Part shown: one piece after another, positions 1 to 11,177 of the stretch
How positions within the stretch are numbered: the first letter of the stretch is position 1
Layout of the letters: each line of letters opens with the position of its first letter
Origin: Odiellus spinosus
Lineage: Eukaryota; Arthropoda; Arachnida; Opiliones; Phalangiidae
DNA: 64,000 bases
Direction of reading: 5' to 3'
Assembly (NCBI GenBank): GCA_963920705.1
Contig: OY987236.1
Location: forward strand, 6,930,190 to 6,994,189
The notes under the pieces: generated by a model
Told to the model about the DNA's origin: nothing
Database searches by the model: none
What the model saw: only the letters and a program-made list of their open reading frames with translations
Position numbers and translations under genes: made by a program

Positions 1-1139
1 TTAACTTAAAGGGATACTAGAATATGATCACTAGTTATTTTTAATCCATTTGAACTGTTAATATTAGCGTAAAAACCATATCAAATACTCACCAAATGTT
101 AAGCGATAATTTACAGTTAATTAACAAAGTTTCGAAATGAACTCGCTAGGCCTAAATTACTACGAAACCTTTGGCGCGTTTATATGATATTTTTATGCAT
201 ATATTAAGTTCAAATTGTATAATAAGAATTGCTTCGATGGTCTAGTATCCCTATTATACTAAGTGAGCACTAACAAAGACTGTAATTAGTCACGTAATCA
301 AGTAATCTGTGTACGGATTTAAAATGTAACTTGCATATTATTCAGATAATCAAATGGATATAGTTTATCGGAAGATCAACGTTTCATAATTTAATATCGA
401 CGTTTCCTTTATATTAATTATATAATTTTATTATAGTCATGACACCCCCTGTTGTTTTCTTATAGGTCGTAATATAGATAAAGGCGGGGCACGTTCGATA
501 CTATTTAAACGCTTGATTGAATATCGTGTCTTATAATATTAACGCCTTTTATGTCAACAGGTTGTCATAATTTTAAAAAAATTTCATTTTTCAATATTTT
601 CTAAATTTTTTGCAAATATATAATAGGCGGATATTAAAGAAGGCCCCGATATTTCATACGAAAGGTTAAAAAAAGTAAAATGATTAATATTTCCCTTCGT
701 TTTCATTTCATTAACTGATAGAAGTACGTATTAATTATAGATAAAATCAGATTTTTCAATTACCGGTAAGAAAGTTTAAGGTTTTAATTATTACTAATAA
801 TTATTAACTAATTATTGGAATTTTGCTGGTTTGTCATTAATTATATTAATTATAAATTGTTAAAGTACGGTTTTAGAACTAATTTATAAATAATATATTT
901 AATAAGATCTAATTAATGATGTAAAAAATTAGGTTAATATTAAAAACTCATATTCAAAACTTTGCAACTTTGGGTTATCATGTTTTCAAGGAACCAAATG
1001 AATTTGGATTTCTTACATATATTCAAATTGAAATCGTTGGTTATTGAAAAATCACGGGATGTTGATATATACTGATTATTATACGTTGATAATATCGACA
1101 CCACAATAATATAATTGGTTAAGCGCTTGTAAAAGTGTT
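1..1139. other. AT-rich noncoding stretch
   Basis: No coding exon, RNA gene or clear repeat unit seen. The segment around 270-330 (ending in a GTAATCTGTGTAC word) resembles 41590-41705 and, inverted, 56515-56580, so a diffuse old interspersed repeat with a GGCTGTAA / ACGTAATC core may be present. Confidence 0.5.
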
Positions 1140-1365
1140 CCAGCCCTCGCGCTTCGGTGCTCAGGGGGAAGCCCAACCTATTGCACCTACTGTAAATAAT
1201 TATATGTTGATAAAATAAATTTATTTTAAATAATTTTAAATATTTCACATAGGTTTCTCGTCTATCAGGGTCGGAATAATGGGTCGGGGTACTTGTCCCC
1301 GGGTGCAGGCTATTCAGGGGGCGTAGCGAACGCTGTTGGAGGGGCCGCACTGATAAAGCGAGGGT
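1140..1365. other. GC-rich patch of unknown nature
   Basis: This patch is clearly richer in G+C than its AT-rich surroundings. On the minus strand it can be read as open for tens of codons, but with low-complexity composition and no family I recognise. It could be the remnant of a retroelement or SINE, or an unrecognised exon. No function is claimed. Confidence 0.3.
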
Positions 1366-1507
1366 GCCATGAATTTTAGTTCATTATTTCACCATTTTAA
1401 CCACTTTTTACTGCATTAGTACGTGCAGTATTTACGGAAAAATTAATTTATATAATAATTTAAAGTAACCTTTCTACATGTTTTATTTAAATGGTAATTC
1501 ATCTACT

Positions 1508-1763
1508 CTATAGCTGCGTTCATACTAGGTATTGGAATCGATTTAAACCGTTTCATAACGATTCATTACAGTCGTGTGAACGGGAATCGATTTGATTTCT
1601 CGAAACTGCTTCGGGAACCACTTTCACACCGATTCGGTTTCAACAACCGATAGATGAAGCTACAATAAATCGATTTATAAAGATAATGCGTGAACACGTG
1701 GCGCTTAAATCGATTCCTGGCGATTTGAATATCGGTTTGATTTTACCCTTTCAAATCGTAGTT
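1508..1763. mobile_element. MITE, family B (GCGTTCACACT-type ends), partial
   Basis: Left end reads AGCTGCGTTCATACTAGG. The interior (AATCGATTTAAACCGTTTC, CTCGAAACTGCTTCGGGAA, TTCAACAACCGATAGATG) is shared nearly word for word with copies at 4703-5022, 5023-5231 (inverted) and 19115-19384. The right inverted end is eroded here. Short, noncoding and multicopy with inverted ends, so a nonautonomous DNA element. The superfamily is not determined. Confidence 0.75.
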
Positions 1764-2146
1764 TATATGATAAACGTAAAACAATTCCGCGAATCCCCCA
1801 CCATTGGTCAGTTCTAGGTAAATACCATCATAGTTCACCTCTATTTAAATATAAAATCATTAAAAATATTTATTTTTCAAAATTATACGGTATTAAATCA
1901 TAAATAAATAGATGATATTAACGTAACGATATAGTTGAACACGCACAGTGTGCTAACCTCATTCCAATTACGATTCCAATCACATAAACAACGAACAAAT
2001 GGGGGAAATGGGTGCGAAAAATCACTAAATGGGGCGGGTGTCAATTGGTTTACGGAGTGCGAGCCCGTAATACCAATGATACAATAAATTGTATAATATT
2101 TATAGCTCGCGTAAATGATGGAAAATATTTTCGAAATGATAAGCCT
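1764..2146. other. noncoding spacer
   Basis: AT-rich sequence with no gene, RNA or repeat structure that I can support. Confidence 0.5.
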
Positions 2147-2545
2147 TTAAAGGGAGAATGCAACCTAACAAGTGATTTTTAATCCTTATTGTTTAAATAT
2201 GCCTAATCCATCAGTAAAAAAATTTACAAATAAATATTAAACTACAAATAAATTTAATCAGAAAGTAGGCTTAGCTGGATTCATGAAGATCCTGATTTCC
2301 TCGCGTATAATGAGCTAAGGCATGTCGTTAAAGCGAGATCTCAACGAAACTTCCAATTACATTCGATTGATCGCTAGCGAGGAAATTAGGGTCTCCCTGA
2401 ATACAGCTAAGCCTATTTTCTGTGTAAGTTTTTAATTTATTTCTGGTTTATTATTTGTTTGTAAATTTTCTATTGGTGGATTAGGCATATTTAAACGATA
2501 AGGAATTGATTAAAAATCACTTGTTTGGTTAAATTCTCCCTTTAA
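2147..2545. mobile_element. TTAA-flanked MITE, family A copy 1
   Basis: About 400 bp with long imperfect inverted ends. The left end is TTAAAGGGAGAATGCAACC and the right end is the inverse, ending CTCCCTTTAA. Roughly 140 bp of each arm pair with each other, including AAGTGATTTTTAATC and TAGGCTTAGCTG on both arms. Other copies lie at 7343-7743, 23429-23855 and (diverged) 60613-61091. The TTAA at each edge fits a piggyBac-type TTAA target site, an inference from known element classes. Confidence 0.85.
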
Positions 2546-3385
2546 AATGATACTGTCAACATTTTTTACCTTTTTGAATTAAGTATTTAGATTTTAAAAA
2601 ACTATTAAAAACCTATATTCAAAATTTAAATTTAAATTTTATTTTCTTCCGTACAATTTGGGGAAAAAGGTGATTAAAGAAATTAATCTGTATATATTTT
2701 AAGAGTAAATTTAGTTTTCCACCTTTACTTATCAGTAAATACAAACTTTACGCGTGCTAACAAAAAAAATCAAAGTGGAAAAGTCAAATATACTAAGTTA
2801 TAATCTATGAATGGTCCTTAATTACCATTGAAAAACCGCTTTTCCAATTAAAAAACAGCTTTTTCAATAAAGATTTACGTCCATTCTTAGATCTAACTTC
2901 TCAAGCGTACTTTTCGAGTTAAAATTAGATTTTTTTTACTAAAATCCTTAGAGGTTGGGCTCGTCCACTGTTTTTGAACCAATAGAATGAAAGACTTATA
3001 AATGATAGATATAATCGTAATGACGCCATTATCCACATTTTGTTTCTCAATATATTTAACAATATATTATATTGCCTTCGAAAACAGTTGATGAACGCGA
3101 TACATGTGTGAAGGTTAATGTTCAGGTCATATATCTATACTGTTTTTCTAAAATAAAACCTCACAAACAACTTTTCCCGTATAATTTTTAACATTATGTG
3201 TCAATTCGTCGCAGTTAATTTACTAATTTCGCTAGCTATATAGAAGTATTTTTCAGCCATGGAAATTAACCAAAAAAGGTATTAACAGAAGGATATAATA
3301 CAGAGCGAAAAAAATAAAGCCCGGAATTAGAAATTAGCGTTATTTACGAGCTTGGTTTATTAATTATAACAAGGGTAGTCAAGAC
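2546..3385. other. AT-rich noncoding spacer
   Basis: No exon, RNA gene or tandem repeat seen. Stop codons are frequent in all frames. Confidence 0.5.
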
Positions 3386-3515
3386 CAGGGATGGAAATAA
3401 GCACAAGTCACTGGACATTGTCCGATAAATTTTCCGAATGTCCCATAACTTTTTATTTTTGAGAGGGGGCACTGGACATTTGTACGATAAGAAAATTTTC
3501 TTATTTCCGTCCCTG
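3386..3515. mobile_element. hAT-type MITE with perfect 8-bp target duplication
   Basis: A 130-bp element that starts CAGGGATGGAAATAAG and ends CTTATTTCCGTCCCTG, so the terminal inverted repeats are about 16 bp. It is flanked on both sides by the same 8-mer GTCAAGAC (3378-3385 and 3516-3523). CAGGG-type ends plus an 8-bp duplication are diagnostic of the hAT superfamily. The exact duplication suggests a fairly recent insertion. A second, end-truncated copy in the other orientation lies at 43557-43662. Confidence 0.92.
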
Positions 3516-4702
3516 GTCAAGACCGGGTTCCTCCTTTTAAATATACTCTCTTTTTGAATAGGCTGCTTAATCTTGGATTGCACTCGTGTAAAAATAGTTT
3601 AGGTTTTAGAATAGTCATGTATATCTTTGAAATCTTAATGATTATCGCCATTGCAAAACGAAGGCCTTATCCGAAAAAAAAAATATATATAATAATAATA
3701 AATTTGGTTCCCATAGTGTTCCCAAACCATATAAGAACAAACTGAAGCAGTTGGAAAAGCTATATCAAATCAATTTTAGAACTGATCCGTTCTGAACTGC
3801 GCTTCAAAGATCCTGGCCACATTAGTATGAAGGAAAATCTAGGTGGTAAAAGGGGTGCAATTTGCTTTTGCCAATTTAGCTAAACTTATGTATTGCCGAT
3901 ATTAGTGTCACTTTTTTCACTATTATTTCCTTCTGATATTAGTATTTGTTAACATTTAGTAAAGTGAAGTGGTATTCATCAAAGTGTGGCCATATTATAT
4001 TTTCCAAATGATGTTTCCAAGGCTGCGAATATATTACAGTAGACCTTTAATTCAATGTAATATCTATATATATAACGGGGCTCGTTATACATTTATACCA
4101 CGGATTAAATTGGGAAAATATGGAGTGAAATACAACATTGACGCGAAACAGGTGGTTCTATCTTGCCAATAATATATATATATATATAAATTCCAAACTA
4201 GATCCGATCAAAATGTCGGGGTATAAAAACGGAGATTAAATATTGGAAATTCGCGTGTTAGCCTCTCTCATTAAGCCATCAGGGGGAAGGGGAATGAAAA
4301 AAAGATGTTTTTCACGATGCCAAACATCGCCAACAATAACGAGGTTACTTGACAGCGGGGGTGAAATTTAGCAAATGCACATGTACGTCCTTAGATGAAT
4401 GTTTTACACAATATTAAAAATAATATAAATATATACTTTAACGTACGGTGCAAATGCACGTATAATTTCAATTTTCAAATTGCCCTTTAATTTAAAGTCA
4501 AGAGTGCCCAAAAGAAGACACTGATACTTTGAAGAGATTATTTAAAGGGATAATGAAGTCGTACAATTATTATTTACTAAGTCATTTACTAACTAATTAA
4601 TAATTATTAACGATTAGGATCGTTAAAATATGTCTATAATTCACTAACATCAATATGCCTTAGCCATCAAACCATTAGTTCCAGAGCCAATATTTTTTTA
4701 AA
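3516..4702. other. noncoding spacer
   Basis: AT-rich. A short AT-dinucleotide run lies near 4172. TTTAAAGGGATAATGAAG at 4541 matches the end motif of the TTAA-flanked elements, so one edge of another MITE probably lies here. No gene recognised. Confidence 0.45.
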
Positions 4703-5022
4703 TAAGCTACGGTCACACTAGAATTTCTTAATCGCCAGTAATCGTTTTAGGCGTCTTAAGCCTTGGAATCGATTTAAACCGTTTCAAAACGTGTCGCTAG
4801 AGTCGTGTGAACTGGAAACCCTCTTTTTCTCGAATCGATTTTATTCGAATTCTCGAAACTGCTTCGGGAACCAGTTTCATGTCGATTCGGTTTCAACAAC
4901 CTATTTATTTATAAAAATAACCCGGGAACACGTGACGCTTAAAACGATTCATGGAGATTCGAATATCGGTTTGATTTTACTGTTTCAAATCGATTAAGAA
5001 ATACTAGTGTGACCGCAGCTAT
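4703..5022. mobile_element. MITE, family B, full length
   Basis: Left end AAGCTACGGTCACACTAG and right end CTAGTGTGACCGCAGCT form a terminal inverted repeat. The interior carries the family words (AATCGATTTAAACCGTTTC, ACTGCTTCGGGAACCAG, GAACACGTGACGCTTAAAA). It abuts an inverted copy of the same family at 5023. Confidence 0.85.
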
Positions 5023-5231
5023 ATGTTCACGCATTATCTTTATAAATCGATTTATTGTAGCTTCAGCTATCGGTTGTTGAAATCGAATCGGTATGAAACA
5101 GGTTCCCGAAGCAGTTTCGAGAAATCGAATCAAATCGATCTGATAAAAGACGGTTTCCCTTTCACACGACTAAAGCGAAACGTTTTGAAACGGTTTAAAT
5201 CGATTCCAAGGCCTAGTATGAACGAGGCTTA
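5023..5231. mobile_element. MITE, family B, inverted copy
   Basis: Reverse orientation relative to 1508-1763 and 4703-5022: GCGTGAACA-type and TTCCCGAAGCAGTTTCGAG words appear as complements. It starts inside the pattern (left terminus lost) directly against the preceding copy and ends at GGCCTAGTATGAACGAGGC. Confidence 0.8.
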
Positions 5232-5416
5232 AGCTACGTTCACACTTGACACTTTCAAACCGTTTTCAAACCGTTTCGAGTCGTCAAATCGACTTTTTTA
5301 GATATGAATTTGGTTTCTTGATCAAAGGTCTACACGGGTGACCCCAAAATTTTATTATTTGACCTTTCCAAAACGGTTTAAAACGGTTTAAAAGTCTGTA
5401 GTATGAACGAGGCTTT
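5231..5416. mobile_element. short MITE, family B-related (TTAAGCTACGTTCACAC ends)
   Basis: About 185 bp beginning TTAAGCTACGTTCACACT and ending AGTATGAACGAGGCTTTA. The core is symmetrical around AAACCGTTTTCAAACCG and its complement. It shares ends, but little interior, with the longer B copies. The same short type occurs at 57359-57514. Confidence 0.75.
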
Positions 5417-6059
5417 AGAGATTTTCAAGACAAAAATTAATCGATATTGGTTTTTAAGAAACAAAAAAGAAACAGGTCTTAAAATACTAATAAAAAAATA
5501 ATAATCAGGATAGATGCCGTGAAGTTAACGTCATCGAATTTGTTTTTAACAGTTATTAAAATTTAGATGTTAAAACGCTGCAAACAAAATGCATTTAAGT
5601 TTAGCGACGTTAGTACGTGGGTTACATACAAACGGTACACGCGATATTCGAATTACTCGCTTGGAAAATACCCGAGCTATTTTATTTTATATAAACTATA
5701 GCTGCGAGTAATATAGCTTGGATATTTAATTGCGATCACGTTGGGAAATAAAATGGTTAAACTAGATTAGAAAACGCAATCGGTCCCTTCTATTTATCTA
5801 TACGATACGTCAAATATGTCGCGTACGAATAATGCTGGTAATTTTAATTATTTTTACATCAAATGATCGTCGACGTTTCATAAACGAAAAATAACGCGCT
5901 TATAAATTAAAAAATAAAAATATTGTCCTTGAAACGTTTAGTTAAATCCAAATTTTAATACGATGAGAAATAATCGTATAATAAAAATAAAATAAAGCTA
6001 GTTTTTAGTTTAGGAAAAATTAGGAAAATGATTACATTGTTTCCCATAATACTATACTC
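5417..6059. other. AT-rich noncoding spacer
   Basis: No gene, RNA or repeat structure that I can support. Confidence 0.5.
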
Positions 6060-6780
6060 ATACATTGTAGTATTTTTTGTTGGTCAGAACTTGTAGACTT
6101 ATTCATTGATGGTCAGAATTTGTAGACTTATTTATTGATGGTCAGAATTTGTAGACTTATTGTTGCTCAGAATTTCTAGACTTATTTATTTTTGGTTAGA
6201 ATTTGTAGACTTATTTATTGTTGGTCAGAATTTTTAGACTTATTTATTGTTGGTCAGAATTTGTAGACTTATTTATTGTTGGTCAGAATTTGTAGACTTA
6301 TTTATTGTTGGTCAGAATTTGTAGACTTATTGTTGGTCAGAATTTGTAGACTTATTTATTGTTGGTCAGAATTTGTAGATTTATTTATTGTTGGTCAGAA
6401 TTTGTAGACTTATTGTTGGCCAGAATTTGTACAATTGTTGGTCAAAATTTATAGTATTCTTGGGTCAGAATTTATAGTGTTCTTGGGTCAGAATTTATAG
6501 TATTCCTGGGTCAGAATTTATAGTATTCTTGGGTCAGAATTTATGGAATTTTGGGTCAGAATTTATAGTGTTCTTGGGTCAGAATTTATAGTATTCCTGG
6601 GTCAGAATTTATAGTATTATTGCGTCAGAATTTATGGAATTTTGGGTCAGAATTTATAGTATTTATTGTTGTTCAGAAAATGAAGTATTTTTTGTTGGTC
6701 CTAATTTGTAGCACTAAGATATTTTGGGTCAAAATTTGCAGTATTTTTCATATACTATTGGTTCAGAATTTAATGGGTTA
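6060..6780. repeat. minisatellite, 29-bp unit shifting to a 23-bp unit
   Basis: The first part (about 6080-6430) repeats a 29-bp unit with core TTATTGTTGGTCAGAATTTG. From about 6430 to 6680 the unit becomes 23-24 bp, with GGTCAGAATTTATAGTATTC and the spacer word TCTTGG. The GGTCAGAATTT core is common to both, so the two blocks share an ancestor and then expanded separately. Degenerate copies run to 6780 and weakly on to about 6960. Confidence 0.9.
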
Positions 6781-7342
6781 ACCACTTCGGTTAAACCTGT
6801 ACATCGATAGGTAAATAAGTACTCAGTTTTGTAATTACTTTAATTGTACACCATACGTGGAGATATTTTGGTCCAAAATTCGAGTATTTCTCGCCATAAC
6901 GCCTATTTGGATCAGAATTTGCCATTTTTTTCGTACTAACAGATAATTGGGTCAAAATTTTCAATGTTTTTGGTAGTAATTCTTAAATGAGTTATTTGTT
7001 ATTGTGTTTTTCATTTTACATTATTCATCGAATTGGGTTTTACCATCATTGCTTTAGCAACAATAAACTACTTTGATGGTGAAGCAAGAGGCTATGTAAC
7101 GGTTTTTGAACGCGTTTAAATTTTAATAAGCATTTTAGAATATATGAGACATACAGTAGACACTCGGTATAAAACACGAATTCACGCGTCACTCTTAGTC
7201 TCAGTTACCATACACTTTAAAAAAGGGTTAATAGCGCTACATTATTATATCAAATTTGCGACCTATGACCACGTGCCCTGGATCGATATACCTTTGTTAT
7301 GAACGTTGCAATCTGTTCATATGATCTGCAAGGCAGTTAGCC
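6781..7342. other. noncoding spacer with decayed repeat units
   Basis: Scattered GGTCAGAATTT-like words continue to about 6960. Beyond that no structure or gene was recognised. Confidence 0.5.
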
Positions 7343-7743
7343 TTAAAGGGAGAATGCAACCTAACCACAAGTGATTTTTGTAAGAGATTCCTTATCGTTT
7401 AAATAGGCCTCTAATCCAAAATTACAAACAAATATTAAACTAGAAATAAATTTAAAACTTACCATCAAAATAGGCTTAGCTGTACTCATGGAGACATCAC
7501 TTGAACTCCCCGTATAATTAATGACTAGCGACCAATGACATTGATCGATGGCTCTTATATGAGGAATGCAGGATCTCCATGATCAATTTCATTGGTCGCT
7601 AGTCCTTATACGGGGAGTTCAGGATTATCTCCATGAATCCAGATAAGCATACTTGATGGTAAGTTTTAAATTTATTTCTAGTTTAATATTTGTTTGGAAT
7701 CGATAAAAAAACACTCCTTTTTAGGCTGCATTCTCCCTTTAAA
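7343..7743. mobile_element. TTAA-flanked MITE, family A copy 2
   Basis: Left end TTAAAGGGAGAATGCAACC, right end GCATTCTCCCTTTAA. Long inverted arms share AATAGGCTTAGCTG / CAGATAAGCATACTT and ATTTAGAAATAAA-type words. The centre contains duplicated blocks around TGACTAGCGACCAATGACATT. About 400 bp, same family as 2147-2545. Confidence 0.85.
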
Positions 7744-8220
7744 GAACTCGACTCTGATCTTATCTGTAAATTAACAAGAAACCCTAGGCGAGATTTAATC
7801 ATGGTTCATTTGCGTATTTGACCGTTCCATATACATCAAAATTTAAACTGCGTGTTCTATTGATATACAACTCATTTAAGCGTGATAGTTTCGGAATAAA
7901 ATAAGCGACTAGCCCTTTGAAGAGTCGTTTAACGTGCGACATCAGCGTAGGTGATGTTAACTTATACGAAGGTTCGCGATAAACGTAACGTCTAAATAGT
8001 CATAAAAATCTCTTACAAAAATGACATTACCTATTTTATATAGGCATATAACCAGAAAACAAAATAACGAGTGATTTATTCAATTAAAACACATATATTT
8101 TGAAAGATACGTTTAGGGAGATTTGAAAGATGTATTGGGAGATATCCTTTCAGGACATTTTGAGATTAGTAATATAATTTTTGGAGGATTTTGCAATTTT
8201 AAGATTTCAAAGATATAGTT
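7744..8220. other. noncoding spacer
   Basis: AT-rich. No gene or repeat recognised before the minisatellite begins. Confidence 0.5.
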
Positions 8221-9388
8221 TTGGAGAATTATCCAATTCCAGATATTTCTGTTTTTGGAAATTTTTCAATTCCAGATATTTCGGTTTTTGGAAATTTACC
8301 AATTGCAGATATTTCTATTTTGGAGAATTTTCGAATTCCAGATAATTCTATTTTGGAGAATTTTCCAATTCCAGATATTTCTGTTTTGGAAATTTTCCAA
8401 TTCCAGATATTTCTGTTATTGGAAATGTTCCAATTCCAGATATTTCTGTTATTGGAAATGTTCCAATTCCAGATATTTCTGTTATTGGAAATGTTCCAAT
8501 TCCAGATATTTCTGTTATTGGAAATGTTCCAATTCCAGATATTTCTGTTATTGGAAATGTTCCAATTCCAGATATTTCTGTTATTGGAAATGTTCCAATT
8601 CCAGATATTTCTGTTATTGGAAATGTTCCAATTCCAGATATTTCTGTTATTGGGAATGTTCCAATTCCAGATATTTCTGTTATTGGGAATGTTCCAATTC
8701 CAGATATTTCTGTTATTGGGAATGTTCCAATTCCAGATATTTCTGTTATTCGAAAGTTTCCAATTCCAGATATTTCTGTTATTGGAAAGTTTCCAATTCC
8801 AGATATTTCTGTTATTGGAAAGTTTCCAATTCCAGATATTTCTGTTATTGGAAAGTTTCCAATTCCAGATATTTCTGTTATTGTAAATTTTCCAATTCCA
8901 GATATTTCTGTTATTGTAAATTTTCCAATTCCAGATATTTCTGTTATTGTAAATTTTCCAATTCCAGATATTTCTGTTATTGTAAATTTTCCAATTCCAG
9001 ATATTTCTGTTATTGGAAATTTTCCAATTCCAGATATTTCTGTTATTGAAAATTTTCCAATTCCAGATATTTCTGTTATTGGAAAGTTTCCAATTCCAGA
9101 TATTTCTGTTATTGGAAAGTTTCCAATTCCAGATATTTCTGTTATTGGAAATTTTCCAATCCCAGATATTTCTGTTATTGGAAATTTTCCAATTCCAGAC
9201 ATTTCTGTTATTGGAAAGTTTCCAATTCCAGATATTTCTGTTATTGGAAAGTTTCCAATTCCAGATATTTCTATTTTGGAGAATTTTCCAATTCCAGATA
9301 TTTCTGTTTTGGAGAATTTTCCAATTCCAGATATTTCTATTTTGGAGAATTTTCCAATTCCAGATATTTCTGTTTTGGAAATTTTCAG
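8221..9388. repeat. 33-bp minisatellite, about 35 units, open on both strands
   Basis: Tandem units of 33 bp, e.g. CCAATTCCAGATATTTCTG followed by TTATTGGAAATGTT. Each unit has the symmetrical ends TTCCAAT ... ATTGGAA, so single strands could fold at each unit. Because 33 is a multiple of three and the unit lacks stop codons in several frames, long ORFs appear on both strands (up to about 420 codons on the minus strand). They simply translate the repeat (11-residue periods such as NRNIWNWNISN). Variants (GGAAATG, GGGAATG, GGAAAGT, GTAAATT, GGAAATT, TTGGAGAA) sit in contiguous blocks, with the TTGGAGAA type at both edges. No gene context, start-site context or splice sites were found, so I treat it as noncoding. 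Confidence 0.93.
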
Positions 9389-10289
9389 GGATAATTTTGG
9401 GAAGATTTTTTAAAATTGAGAGGGTTTTGCGATTTCCGTTATAATTTCCGATAATTTCCTCTATAAACAATACTTGGAAGATTTTTGACTCCAATACACA
9501 GGTCGCAATTAGGATTATAAAATTTGCTTTTGAAAGTATTAATGGAATATTTTAAAAAAGGTTTAAGACTATAAATAAATTGCGGAAAATATTGCTTCCA
9601 AAGAAAACAATCGTTCCAGGCCAAATATTAAGGCAGGGGGTGGCGTAACGGTATCGACCATTATAATATTAATCCTAGATGGCAGAAAAGATGGGAGGAA
9701 TTATTGAATATAAATAGCCGCGTTATAAGAGCCTAGGGCGCTAGTAATACTTCAAAAGGGCGTCCCAAGCGGTATACTATATCGATGGCTATGGGCTCAA
9801 AGCGTGCGAGAAAAATCGACGGAATTATGGATGGCAAAAGCTTAGTGGAAAAGATGGAATTATAGGGGGAGAGAGAAGCAGCGAAACACGAAATTGCTTT
9901 TATATTCTTAAATACCACCTCCCCCTTTCAATCCCAATCTTGACAATGGCTACAAAGAGCCAAGCTTTTTATAATAAAAATAAGACCGATTGATTACTAA
10001 TTTTAAAGCTTTACGGACGAAGGTAGCTTAAGGAGAATCAAAATTTAAAATGAAGCCTTCCGAAATTAAACATAATAAAATGGATAAAAAATGCTTCAAG
10101 AACCTTAATTTATAAAGTATATCATTCCATTAAAGTAAACAATACACCGTAGCTTAATATTATCATCAGATTTTATTGTTAAAGGGGTGAATTGTGAATA
10201 AAACACATAACACCCCCGCCAATCCGTACGTCTCATCATTTGTCCGCACGCGAAACCACGCCCGCAACGGGTAACAAGGCAATGTAGAG
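9389..10289. other. noncoding spacer
   Basis: No gene recognised. Short ORFs here lack any similarity I know. Confidence 0.5.
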
Positions 10290-10645
10290 CTTAATACTAT
10301 CAGAAGCCGATGAAACCCTCCTTTGAAGTCTACTACTCTAATGATCCATATAGCGCTCCTCTCTGTATGGGTAAAATTCCCAATTTTCCGAGATCGGAGG
10401 GGTCCTACTTCATACCCCCTGTCTACGGAAAATTGGAAATTCTCTCTCTCCACAAACGACGACGTTTTTTTGACGAACTCCGAGGCTGCTAGAGATATTT
10501 GCTCGACGAACTCCCGCTGCGAAAATATCTACCGTTAGGAGGCGTACGAATCGCGCTTTTTGAAACTAACCCATACAGAGAGGGGTAGACAAGACCAGGG
10601 AGTAATAGACTTCAAAGGAGGGTTTCATCGGCTTCTGATACTATC
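10290..10645. mobile_element. foldback element with inverted arms of about 70 bp
   Basis: The left arm (about 10297-10368) reads ATACTATCAGAAGCCGATG then AAACCCTCCTTTGAAGTCTA and CCTCTCTGTATGGGT. The right arm (about 10565-10640) is its inverse, with ACCCATACAGAGAGG, GACTTCAAAGGAGGGTTT and CATCGGCTTCTGATAC. The centre holds unrelated, more GC-rich sequence. The structure fits a foldback or MITE insertion. No transposase is present. Confidence 0.8.
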
Positions 10646-11177
10646 AGTAAAGGTCCAGGTAAATGTATACCGGCAGATTCTCATTCGAGACACTCTAGCG
10701 GCCGCGGACGGTGTAAATAGTGAAATCGGAAGCGCCACTATTGCGGTTGCGGAGTTGGGAAGGGGTAGACAATATAGCCAAGCGCGGCCCGCTTAAATTC
10801 CGTCCCTCTCTCCCATCTCTAAATATCGAGGAAGAGTCCAAATCACTCGAGCAAGGCATGGGTGATGACTAGTTTTAAGTGATGGGCTAGTGCGTTCACC
10901 TGGCTCTTTCCTGATAGTATATAGAAAAAACGCTACATCTTCAATTAATACAAACGGGTGCTTTTTAACGGGTATTTTATCCGTTTCCAAGATTATTTTA
11001 TAGAAAGGCCTATTCTACGATAATAACATTCTTTAAAGAGTCTCAATTCTCGTTAGATTTAAACGTTTTTCCAATGAAAATTGAGGTCCCTTTTAAGGCT
11101 GTAAATAAATATGATAACTGTAGTGTATATATTTCGTCATATAAATGATTTCTTCGCGTTTTGTTTCTATTTCTCAG
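10646..11177. other. region upstream of the ems homeobox exon
   Basis: Presumed intron sequence of the homeobox gene ending in the acceptor TTTCTATTTCTCAG at 11177. I looked for an earlier exon (a conserved N-terminal segment and a YPWL-type motif are expected upstream of the homeodomain) and did not find one here or further left. Confidence 0.5.

Noticed and set aside
940..1350. 136-codon minus-strand ORF
   Set aside because: No recognisable domain, crosses from a GC-rich patch into plain AT-rich sequence, no convincing exon borders.
8221..9388. CRISPR array
   Set aside because: Repeats are contiguous without unique spacers, the genome is animal and no cas-like gene is present. The same holds for the other tandem arrays.
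8229..9494. 421-codon minus-strand ORF and several shorter ORFs in the 33-bp array
   Set aside because: They are translations of the tandem repeat. Both strands are open in more than one frame because the unit is a multiple of three without stops, and no splice or family support exists.
10310..10796. Plus-strand ORFs just upstream of the ems exon as a possible earlier ems exon
   Set aside because: They overlap the foldback element arms and contain none of the expected ems N-terminal motifs.
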